Below the pieces are notes generated by a model, which saw nothing but the letters and a program-made list of their open reading frames with translations, made no database searches and was not told the DNA's origin. Made by a program: the position numbers and the translations under genes. Of a stretch of 64,000 bases of DNA, positions 17,326 to 24,586 are shown one piece after another; positions within the stretch are counted from its first letter, which is position 1, and each line of letters opens with the position of its first letter. The stretch comes from Flavobacterium sedimenticola (GTDB lineage: Bacteria; Bacteroidota; Bacteroidia; Flavobacteriales; Flavobacteriaceae): the NCBI RefSeq assembly GCF_030053345.1, contig NZ_JASGBP010000003.1, positions 30,249 through 94,248 on the forward strand, given 5' to 3'.

Positions 17326-19020
17326 TTAATTTCTAATCAACTTTCTATATTTAATACGCTTCGGTGTGACATCGGTTCCCAAACGTTTCTTTTTGTTCTC
17401 TTCGTATTCTGAGAAACTACCTTCAAAGAAATACACTTCCGAATTGCCTTCAAACGCTAAAATATGCGTACAAATACGGTCAAGGAACCAACGGTCGTGA
17501 CTAATAACCACGGCACATCCGGCAAAATTTTCCAAACCTTCTTCCAAAGCGCGAAGTGTATTAACATCCAAATCGTTGGTAGGCTCATCCAAAAGCAATA
17601 CGTTTCCTTCTTCTTTTAAAGTCATGGCTAAATGCAGGCGATTGCGTTCTCCTCCTGATAGTGTTGCTACCTTCTTATTTTGATCGCTGCCGCCGAAATT
17701 AAAACGCGACAAATACGCTCTGGAATTCACTTGTCTGCCGCCCATCATAATCAATTCCTGACCGTCGCAAAAGTTTTCCCAAATGGATTTATTCGGATCG
17801 ATATTCGAGTGTGATTGATCGACATAAGCTATTTTCACGGTGTCACCCACAATGAATTCTCCGGCATCCGGTTTTTCCTCGCCCATAATCATGCGGAAGA
17901 TGGTTGATTTTCCGGCACCATTCGGACCAATAACGCCAACAATTCCGGCTTGTGGTAACGTGAAATTCAAATTATCGTATAACAACTTGTCGCCAAAGGC
18001 TTTGGCTACATTCTTGGCTTCGATGACATTGGTTCCCAAACGCGGACCGTTCGGGATGTAGATTTCCAATTTTTCATCGAGCTCTTTTTGATCTTCATTC
18101 AAGAGTTTGTCATAGTTCTGCAAACGCGCTTTTTGTTTGGTTTGACGACCTTTGGCACCTTGTCGCACCCATTCCAACTCACGCTCTAACGTCTTTCTGC
18201 GTTTGGAAGCCACTTTTTCTTCCTGCTCCATGCGCTTCGATTTTTGGTCGAGCCATGACGAATAATTGCCTTTCCACGGAATACCTTCGCCTCTGTCTAA
18301 TTCTAAAATCCAACCGGCAACATTATCCAAGAAATAACGGTCGTGCGTTACGGCAATGACGGTTCCGGCATATTGCGCCAAATGTTGCTCCAACCAAAGC
18401 ACGCTTTCGGCATCCAAGTGGTTGGTAGGCTCATCGAGCAGCAATACATCGGGGTTTTGCAATAACAGTCGGCATAACGCCACACGACGACGCTCTCCCC
18501 CCGATAATACTTTAATAGGCGTATCGGCTTCGGGCGTGCGCAAGGCATCCATAGCCACTTCGAGTTTATTATCGATTTCCCAAGCCCCGGCAGCATCAAT
18601 CTTATCTTGCAATTCGGCTTGACGATCCATCAATTTCTGCATCTTATCGGCATCCTCATACACTTCCGGCAAACCAAACATATCGTTGATTTTATTGAAC
18701 TCATCCAATATGGCCATGGTCTCGGCTACCCCTTCGCGAACAATTTCGATAACCGTTTTGTTTTCGTCTAATTGTGGTTCTTGTTCTAAATACCCAACGG
18801 TATATCCCGGCTGAAACACCACATCCCCTTGGTAGTTTTTATCCACTCCGGCAATGATTTTCAATAAGGATGACTTTCCGGAACCGTTCAAACCTAGGAT
18901 TCCGATTTTGGCTCCGTAGAAGAAACTCAAATAAATATTTTTTAAAACTTGTTTATCACTTCCTTGATACGATTTACTCACACGCTGCATGGAGAAAATC
19001 ACTTTCTTATCATCTGACAT
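17326..19020 (-). CDS. ettA: Energy-dependent translational throttle protein EttA (ABC-F)
   Basis: 564 residues, the usual EttA length, with two ABC ATPase domains and no membrane segments. Domain 1 has GLNGSGKSSLLK, LSGGERRRVALCRLL and LLLDEPTNHLD. The linker carries basic coiled-coil KRRKTLERELEWVRQGAKGR, the P-site-tRNA interaction motif region. Domain 2 has GPNGAGKST, LSGGERNRLHLA and LLLDEPTNDLD. Spacing and the IYIPNGPRLG...VIEA stretch are typical of EttA. It binds the ribosomal E site and gates the first elongation step according to ATP level. Confidence 0.95.
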   Translation of the reverse strand: MSDDKKVIFSMQRVSKSYQGSDKQVLKNIYLSFFYGAKIGILGLNGSGKSSLLKIIAGVDKNYQGDVVFQPGYTVGYLEQEPQLDENKTVIEIVREGVAETMAILDEFNKINDMFGLPEVYEDADKMQKLMDRQAELQDKIDAAGAWEIDNKLEVAMDALRTPEADTPIKVLSGGERRRVALCRLLLQNPDVLLLDEPTNHLDAESVLWLEQHLAQYAGTVIAVTHDRYFLDNVAGWILELDRGEGIPWKGNYSSWLDQKSKRMEQEEKVASKRRKTLERELEWVRQGAKGRQTKQKARLQNYDKLLNEDQKELDEKLEIYIPNGPRLGTNVIEAKNVAKAFGDKLLYDNLNFTLPQAGIVGVIGPNGAGKSTIFRMIMGEEKPDAGEFIVGDTVKIAYVDQSHSNIDPNKSIWENFCDGQELIMMGGRQVNSRAYLSRFNFGGSDQNKKVATLSGGERNRLHLAMTLKEEGNVLLLDEPTNDLDVNTLRALEEGLENFAGCAVVISHDRWFLDRICTHILAFEGNSEVYFFEGSFSEYEENKKKRLGTDVTPKRIKYRKLIRN

Positions 19021-19047
19021 AATCTCTTTTTTAGTATTTTTTAATTT

Positions 19048-19230
19048 TTAAACACGTCCTTTGAGGGAGCTGAAAACCCAGGCATTAGCCAAAAAGCCTA
19101 CGCCGACAGCACCAAATCCCCAACCGGCCACATCGGCATAGCGGTATATTCCCAAGCCTATCAGGAGTAACCCCATAATAATCATGATAAAGGTAGCCCA
19201 ACCTAACACTGTATTCTTATTCATTGCCAT
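19048..19230 (-). CDS. CAL67264-type small membrane protein
   Basis: 60 residues with two hydrophobic helices (WATFIMIIMGLLLIGLGIY and the Gly-rich WGFGAVGVGFLANAWVF). It resembles the short conserved Flavobacteriia family named CAL67264 membrane protein, usually found next to ettA, as here (27 bp upstream of ettA on the same strand). An internal ATG two codons in (MNKNTVLG) may be the true start. Function unknown. Confidence 0.75.
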   Translation of the reverse strand: MAMNKNTVLGWATFIMIIMGLLLIGLGIYRYADVAGWGFGAVGVGFLANAWVFSSLKGRV

Positions 19231-19342
19231 AATTTCGTGGTATTTATTTTCAGGACAGCAAATATCGTAAAAAAATAGCCGGATACAAACTCAAAACAAC
19301 GCTTCTTTTTATTGCTTTTCAAACCAAAATTCACACATTTAA

Positions 19343-20353
19343 TTATTGCTGGTGGTTGTTATTTTCAACCTTTTTAAGAAAATCAATAGATCTTTTTAGT
19401 GCTATCTTACCTGCGCTGTCCAGTGTAAACTGATATTCGTGACCTAGTGCCGGATAGTGATTTTTAGCGTAAAAAAGGGTGTCCATCGGTACCTGTAAAG
19501 CGGATAGTTTTTTGGACAACAGTAGCGATTGGGGTAATAAAGGATCATTATTCCCTGCTGAAATAAAAGTTGTTGGGAATGAGCTCGTAAGGTAGTTTGT
19601 TATTGAGGCCGTTTTGGCATAATGATCATTGGATATATCTTTCTTCCCAAAATAAGCCCACTTGACTGTTTTTAAAAAAGACCCAAAAGCGCCTTCTTCA
19701 TTTAAGTTGTCTATTTCGTATATGCCACAATACAACAATAATGCTCTCAATTGGTTGGGTTCAATACCCGGTTGAACTCCGGTCATTTGAGCATACTTCG
19801 GATTGGTTATTATGTTGGCTGTGGCAGCGGATACCATTGAACCGCCGGAATCGCCGGCCAGAACAAAAAAGGATTTGTCTGCATGAAATTTTCCTGAATT
19901 TGCCGAAATATAGGCCAATGCTTTATTAAGCTGCCTCATCGGCGTTGGGTATTTTTTTTCGGGTGCAATAGAATAATCTATGGCTACCACAACATAGCCA
20001 TAAGAAGCGAGTATTTTACAATAATTACTTAATTGATTTTTATCGCCTGAAATCAAACCACCACCATGTGTCCAAACAATTACGGGTAATTTAGTTTTTA
20101 ATTTTACGGAGTCCTTGTGAAAATAAGCGTCCAAAAAAGCATCCGTATCATTTACATCATACGGAACATTAGGAATTGTCAGGATATTATCGGGAACGAA
20201 TTTTTGCAACTCTTTATTAACTTTTATCGCTTCTTTGTCAAACTCGTTTCTTATTATCCAAACGGATGGATACGGAGATAGCTTAAAAAACAAAAAAGTC
20301 AAACACCCCAAAGTAACAATTACAATTAAGACCCGAGTTAATATCTTTTTCAT
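19343..20353 (-). CDS. Alpha/beta hydrolase, HSL-type carboxylesterase, membrane-anchored
   Basis: 336 residues. An N-terminal hydrophobic helix (VLIVIVTLGCLTFLFF) suggests a membrane anchor or uncleaved signal. The oxyanion-hole motif HGGGLISGD, nucleophile elbow GDSGGS (Ser), acid in NNDPLLP and a His in the HYPALGHEYQF region form the hormone-sensitive-lipase-type triad. Likely hydrolyses a short-chain ester or acyl group outside the cytoplasm; substrate unknown. Upstream lies holA on the same strand (60 bp), probably independently transcribed. Confidence 0.85.
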   Translation of the reverse strand: MKKILTRVLIVIVTLGCLTFLFFKLSPYPSVWIIRNEFDKEAIKVNKELQKFVPDNILTIPNVPYDVNDTDAFLDAYFHKDSVKLKTKLPVIVWTHGGGLISGDKNQLSNYCKILASYGYVVVAIDYSIAPEKKYPTPMRQLNKALAYISANSGKFHADKSFFVLAGDSGGSMVSAATANIITNPKYAQMTGVQPGIEPNQLRALLLYCGIYEIDNLNEEGAFGSFLKTVKWAYFGKKDISNDHYAKTASITNYLTSSFPTTFISAGNNDPLLPQSLLLSKKLSALQVPMDTLFYAKNHYPALGHEYQFTLDSAGKIALKRSIDFLKKVENNNHQQ

Positions 20354-20413
20354 GATGTTGTTTTTTTGTCTTGTTAGAAAACGGGGTACATAAAATCAGC
20401 ACCGATTTAAAAA

Positions 20414-21418
20414 TTATTGAAAAATACAAATCAACATTTCTTTATACAAATCGGCATCTTCCTGGTTGCTGGCACCGACCCCTTTACTTTTTAAATCTAC
20501 CGTGCGCAAAGCCGAAACGATACCGCTCACTTTTCGCATCGGATAGTTTTTAGCCGCACTGATGTAATCATTCACAAAATAGGGATTTACTTTTAACACT
20601 TTGGCCACATTGGCCGGCGATTTATCTTTTAGTCCGTGGTATTGCAACAGCGCCGAAAAAAAAGAAAATACTTGTCCGGTGGCCAACACTAACGGATTCT
20701 GTTTTTTGTTCTGGGCAAAATACGCTGCTATTTGATACGCCTTCACCTCATTCCTGTCGCCTATGGCTTTTCGGAATTCGAACACATTAAAATCTTTACT
20801 GAAACCGATATTTTCTTCAATGTGTTGCGGCGAAATGACACTGCCTTTGGGCAACACAATCTGTAGCTTGTCTAATTCGTTGGCAATGCGACTCAAATCG
20901 TTTCCTAAAAACTCTACCAACATCGCATTGGCTTTGGGCTCTATGGAATACCCTTTGCCTTGTAACACTCGGTTTATCCATTGCCCGACTTGGTTTTCGT
21001 ACATTTTTTTGCTTTCAAAAACCAATCCGTGCTTGCCTAACGTTTTGGTTACTTTTTTGCGCTTATCCAGTGTTTTGTATTTATACGCCATAACCAAAAC
21101 TGTGGTCGGTTGCGGATTCTCGGCATAGGACTCAAGCTTATCAATCGATTTGGCCAAATCTTGGGCTTCTTTAACAATCACCACTTGTTTCTCAGCCATC
21201 ATCGGATAGCGCTTGGCATTAGCCACAATCTCATCGATGCTTGTATCCCTTCCGTACAAGACCATTTGATTGAATCCTTTTTCGTCTTCGGATAAAATAT
21301 TATTTTCCAAATACTCGGTAATTTTATCAATGTAATACGGTTCTTCTCCCATCAAAAAATAGATAGGTTTAAGATTGCCGGCTTTGATATCGTTGATGAT
21401 CTTTACTACTTCGTCCAA
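20414..21418 (-). CDS. holA: DNA polymerase III subunit delta
   Basis: 334 residues, close to the usual delta length. Family blocks: YFLMGEEPYYIDKITEYLE at the N-terminus, a degenerate AAA+ fold without intact Walker motifs, then GNDLSRIANELDKLQI and the helical collar domain. Delta opens the beta sliding clamp within the clamp loader. It is divergent from the HsdR_N-like gene (52 bp between starts), an arrangement I recall as common in Flavobacteriia. Confidence 0.92.
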   Translation of the reverse strand: MDEVVKIINDIKAGNLKPIYFLMGEEPYYIDKITEYLENNILSEDEKGFNQMVLYGRDTSIDEIVANAKRYPMMAEKQVVIVKEAQDLAKSIDKLESYAENPQPTTVLVMAYKYKTLDKRKKVTKTLGKHGLVFESKKMYENQVGQWINRVLQGKGYSIEPKANAMLVEFLGNDLSRIANELDKLQIVLPKGSVISPQHIEENIGFSKDFNVFEFRKAIGDRNEVKAYQIAAYFAQNKKQNPLVLATGQVFSFFSALLQYHGLKDKSPANVAKVLKVNPYFVNDYISAAKNYPMRKVSGIVSALRTVDLKSKGVGASNQEDADLYKEMLICIFQ

Positions 21419-21436
21419 AATAAGTTGATTTGATTA

Positions 21437-21466
21437 TTTGGAGTTTTATTGATTTGAGTAGATTTG
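21437..21466 (+). promoter_or_regulatory. Flavobacterium-type promoter giving a near-leaderless message
   Basis: TTTG at 21437-21440 and TAGATTTG at 21459-21466 with an 18-base spacer match the known consensus. The -7 box ends only four bases before the ATG at 21471. Confidence 0.55.
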
Positions 21467-21470
21467 TGCT

Positions 21471-21920
21471 ATGCAAAATCTGAATTTTCCCAATTACTCC
21501 TTTCGCTTCAAAAATAGTGAAAATAAAGTGTCTGTTTTTGATGAAATCCGGAAAAAATTTATTGTGCTCACTCCTGAAGAATGGGTGCGTCAACACACCA
21601 TTCAGTTTTTGTTACACGAAAAAAAATACCCGAAGTCTTACATCAATGTCGAGAAATTAATTCATGTTAATGACATTAAGAAACGGTATGATGTTGTCAT
21701 TTACAAACCAGACGGTTCTATCTTTTTACTTATCGAATGTAAAGCCCCCGAGGTAACATTAACTCAACATGTGTTCGACCAAATAGCGCGCTATAACCTG
21801 ACGTTAAAAGCCGAGTATTTGATGGTGACCAACGGACTAAATCATTACTTTTGTCAGATCGATTTTGAAAAGGAGCAATACCTCTTTTTAAAAGAATTAC
21901 CCAACTATACACCCTTGTAA
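21471..21920 (+). CDS. Stand-alone HsdR N-terminal-domain (PD-(D/E)xK) protein
   Basis: 149 residues corresponding to just the nuclease-like N-terminal domain of type I restriction HsdR subunits. The catalytic pattern is present: Asp74 in KRYDVV, then Glu89 and Lys91 in LIECKAP, with a Q-motif-like HVFDQIARYN afterwards. There is no helicase portion and no hsdM or hsdS in the window, so it is not part of a restriction system here. Widespread in Bacteroidota next to holA; role unknown, perhaps DNA end processing. It is four bases upstream of the glycosyltransferase start, so the two are probably co-translated. Confidence 0.82.
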   Translation: MQNLNFPNYSFRFKNSENKVSVFDEIRKKFIVLTPEEWVRQHTIQFLLHEKKYPKSYINVEKLIHVNDIKKRYDVVIYKPDGSIFLLIECKAPEVTLTQHVFDQIARYNLTLKAEYLMVTNGLNHYFCQIDFEKEQYLFLKELPNYTPL

Positions 21921-21923
21921 CCC

Positions 21924-22913
21924 TTGAAAAAAATAGCTGTAGTTATTCTCAACTGGAACGGAGCCCAACTGTTAGAGCAGTTTTTGCCTTCAGTGGTCGC
22001 TTATTCTGAAGAAGCTAAGATATATGTGGCGGACAATGCCTCTACAGACCATTCTTTGCAAATCATCCAATCGAAGTTTCCCCAAGTTACGGTTATCAAA
22101 AACGATAAAAACTATGGTTTTGCCCAAGGCTATAACGTGGCATTACAACAGGTGGAGGAACCTTATTATGCGTTGGTAAATTCGGATATTGAAGTTACCC
22201 CGAATTGGCTATCACCTATCCTATCGCTATTGGACAACGAACCTGATGTGGGCATCATCCAACCTAAGCTATTGGATTTTAAAAATAAGGAGTACTTTGA
22301 ATACGCCGGAGCGGCCGGTGGTTTTATTGACCGTTTTGGTTACCCGTATTGCCGCGGTCGTATTTTTGATACCGTCGAAAAAGACAACGGACAATATAAC
22401 GATGCCCGTGACATTTTTTGGGCGAGCGGCGCTTGTTTGTTTATTCGCAAATCTATTTTTCGTGAATTGAATGGTTTTGACGAAGATTTTTTTGCCCATC
22501 AGGAAGAAATCGATTTGTGCTGGCGTGCTTTTAATTTAGGGTACAAAGCCCGATATTCCCCGGATTCTGTGGTATATCATGTGGGCGGTGCTACTTTAAA
22601 CGAGAGCAATCCCAAAAAAACCTTCCTCAATTTCAGGAATTCATTGCTAATGCTCACCAAAAACCTACCCGAGAAGCAACTTTTTCCCATTATACTAATG
22701 CGCCTTTTTTTAGACGGTTTGGCCGGAATCCAATTTCTTTTGAAAGGAAAATTTGCCCATTGCGGTGCTATCATCAAAGCGCATTTTGAATACTATACCC
22801 TGATTAACAAGAATTTAAAAAAGCGTTCCGGAAAACAGACTCATAATTACTATCAAACCGGGAGTATTGTTTATCGCTATTTCGTAAAAGGCGGCACTGT
22901 TTTTGCCTCTTGA
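21924..22913 (+). CDS. Family 2 glycosyltransferase (rhamnosyltransferase-like)
   Basis: 329 residues. A GT-A fold with VVILNWNG at the N-terminus, YVADNASTDHS, the DxD-type metal site in LVNSDIEV, a FWASGACLFIRK acceptor block and an EIDLCWRAFNLGY motif. These are typical of bacterial sugar transferases acting on lipid-linked or surface polysaccharides; acceptor unknown. The start is TTG at 21924, three bases after the preceding stop; no ATG lies before the conserved first strand, so TTG is preferred. Confidence 0.9.
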   Translation: MKKIAVVILNWNGAQLLEQFLPSVVAYSEEAKIYVADNASTDHSLQIIQSKFPQVTVIKNDKNYGFAQGYNVALQQVEEPYYALVNSDIEVTPNWLSPILSLLDNEPDVGIIQPKLLDFKNKEYFEYAGAAGGFIDRFGYPYCRGRIFDTVEKDNGQYNDARDIFWASGACLFIRKSIFRELNGFDEDFFAHQEEIDLCWRAFNLGYKARYSPDSVVYHVGGATLNESNPKKTFLNFRNSLLMLTKNLPEKQLFPIILMRLFLDGLAGIQFLLKGKFAHCGAIIKAHFEYYTLINKNLKKRSGKQTHNYYQTGSIVYRYFVKGGTVFAS

Positions 22914-22964
22914 TTTTAACAAGAGTTTATCATTCATCAAACTCGCCAACATCCAAAATAATCG

Positions 22965-22972
22965 TATTTTTG
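22965..22972 (+). promoter_or_regulatory. TATTTTTG -7 box for the OmpA lipoprotein
   Basis: TAnnTTTG match 22 bases before the ATG at 22995. Confidence 0.4.
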
Positions 22973-22994
22973 TTAAAATTTTAATCCAACACCT

Positions 22995-23831
22995 ATGAGA
23001 AAAGTAATTTTTGTCCTTTCGTTAGTTTCACTAACCTTGACTTCATGCGGAACGAAAAAGAAAATTGCTGCCTTGGAGGCGCAAAACAAGGAATGTCAGG
23101 ACCTTTTAAACTCGACAACGGTTAAATTGAATTTGTGTCTTTCCGAAAAAGAAGCACTTCAAAAACAGAATGACTATCTGAAACAAAACAACTCGGATTT
23201 GATTAACAATCAAAAAGAGTTGACGATGTTGACCTCTAAAGGCGCACAAAACTTAGAAAAGTCATTAGAAAGCTTAAAAGAAAAAGATTTAAAGATTACC
23301 CGTCTTCAAGATGCTTTGACCCGCAAAGACAGTGTGACACTGGCTTTGGTGACCAGTTTAAAAAGCTCTGTCGGAATTTCCGATCCGGATATCGAAGTGA
23401 ATGTGGACAAAGGCGTGGTTTTCATCTCTATTGCCGATAAATTATTGTTCAAAAGCGGAAGCTACGTTGTGAGCGATCGCGCCAAAGAAGTATTGGGCAA
23501 AGTAGCCAAAGTAATCAACAGTCGTCCTACGTTTGAATGTATGGTAGAAGGTCATACCGATAATGTTCCGTTTACCGGAAATGCGGTATTGCTTGACAAC
23601 TGGGATTTGAGCGTAAAACGTTCAACGGCTATCATCAGAGTTTTAACCAAAGAGTTGGGTGTAAAACCATCGCAATTGATTGCGGCCGGTAGAAGTGAGT
23701 TTATTCCGTTAGTGGAAAACAACACGGCCGACAACCGAGCTAAAAACCGAAGAACCCGTATTGTGGTATTACCGAAAATTGACGAGTTCTACGAAATGAT
23801 TGAAAAAGAAATGAAAAATCAGAAACAATAA
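22995..23831 (+). CDS. OmpA family lipoprotein with coiled coil
   Basis: 278 residues. The signal peptide ends in a lipobox LTSC (Cys19). A Lys/Gln/Asn-rich coiled coil follows (~25-105), then an OmpA-like peptidoglycan-binding domain (DKLLFKSGSYVVSDRAKEVL, EGHTDNVPF, NRAKNRRTRI). It probably bridges the outer membrane and the cell wall. No porin barrel is present. Single gene between its own promoter box and a strong terminator. Confidence 0.9.
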   Translation: MRKVIFVLSLVSLTLTSCGTKKKIAALEAQNKECQDLLNSTTVKLNLCLSEKEALQKQNDYLKQNNSDLINNQKELTMLTSKGAQNLEKSLESLKEKDLKITRLQDALTRKDSVTLALVTSLKSSVGISDPDIEVNVDKGVVFISIADKLLFKSGSYVVSDRAKEVLGKVAKVINSRPTFECMVEGHTDNVPFTGNAVLLDNWDLSVKRSTAIIRVLTKELGVKPSQLIAAGRSEFIPLVENNTADNRAKNRRTRIVVLPKIDEFYEMIEKEMKNQKQ

Positions 23832-23847
23832 GTTTCGTTTTCCTTAT

Positions 23848-23879
23848 AAAAAAGCCCTGAATTCTCAGGGCTTTTTTTT
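23848..23879. terminator. Bidirectional terminator, OmpA lipoprotein / tsaC
   Basis: AAAAAAGCCCTGA (23848-23860) pairs with TCAGGGCTTTTTTT (from 23865) around ATTC. Placed between convergent genes. Confidence 0.92.
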
Positions 23880-23886
23880 ATGCTTT

Positions 23887-24507
23887 TTAAAAAATATCGA
23901 TATCGCCTTTCCCTTCGCGAACGACCACCGGTTCATAGCCCGATAAATCAATGATGGTGGATGGCGTATTGTCGCCATAACCGCCATCAATCACCATATC
24001 AACCTGATGCTGCCATTTCTCAAAAATCAATTCGGGATCGGTAGAATATTCCAATACCTCATCGTCGTCGTGAATGGAAGTAGACACTATCGGATTGCCC
24101 AGCATTTTTACAATTTCCAACGCAATATTATTTGCCGGTACACGAATCCCGACGGTTTTCTTTTTGCGAAATTCTTTGGGCAAATCGTTATTTCCCGGCA
24201 AAATAAAAGTATACGGTCCGGGCAAAGCGCGTTTCAGAATTTTAAACGTAGCCGTATCAATCTGACGCACATAATCGGACAAATTACTCAAATCACTGCA
24301 CACAAAAGAAAAATTAGCCTTCTCTAATTTAATCCCCTTAATTTTGGCAATGCGTTCCAACGCCCGTGAATTGGTAATATCACAACCCAATCCGTAGACC
24401 GTATCCGTCGGATAGATGATAATGCCTCCGTCACGCAGTACGTCAACCACTTTCTTGATAGCAGCTTCACTGGGTTTGTCTTCGTATATTTTGATGAACT
24501 CGGCCAT
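23887..24507 (-). CDS. L-threonylcarbamoyladenylate synthase (TsaC/Sua5/YrdC)
   Basis: 206 residues, YrdC fold alone without the extra Sua5 domain. Signature stretches are GGIIIYPTDTVYGLGCDI, the nucleotide-binding KRALPGPYTFIL, KTVGIRVP and STSIH. It makes threonylcarbamoyl-AMP for the t6A modification at position 37 of ANN-decoding tRNAs. Single gene, convergent with the OmpA lipoprotein gene. Confidence 0.92.
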   Translation of the reverse strand: MAEFIKIYEDKPSEAAIKKVVDVLRDGGIIIYPTDTVYGLGCDITNSRALERIAKIKGIKLEKANFSFVCSDLSNLSDYVRQIDTATFKILKRALPGPYTFILPGNNDLPKEFRKKKTVGIRVPANNIALEIVKMLGNPIVSTSIHDDDEVLEYSTDPELIFEKWQHQVDMVIDGGYGDNTPSTIIDLSGYEPVVVREGKGDIDIF

Positions 24508-24514
24508 ATAATGT

Positions 24515-24586
24515 AATTGTGAATTTTGAATTATAAATCAATCATGGCAATCATTCAAAATTTAGAATTCAAAATTTAAAACAATT
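24515..24586. repeat. Inverted AATTTTGAATT-type repeats between tsaC and uvrD-like gene
   Basis: AATTGTGAATTTTGAATT (24515-24532) is nearly the inverse of the block at 24566-24586, with another ATTCAAAATTTA copy between them. Very AT-rich; it fills the 77-bp gap between the two genes. Confidence 0.6.

Noticed and set aside
21471..21920. Part of a type I restriction-modification system
   Set aside because: No hsdM, hsdS or helicase region; the gene ends cleanly and abuts a glycosyltransferase gene.
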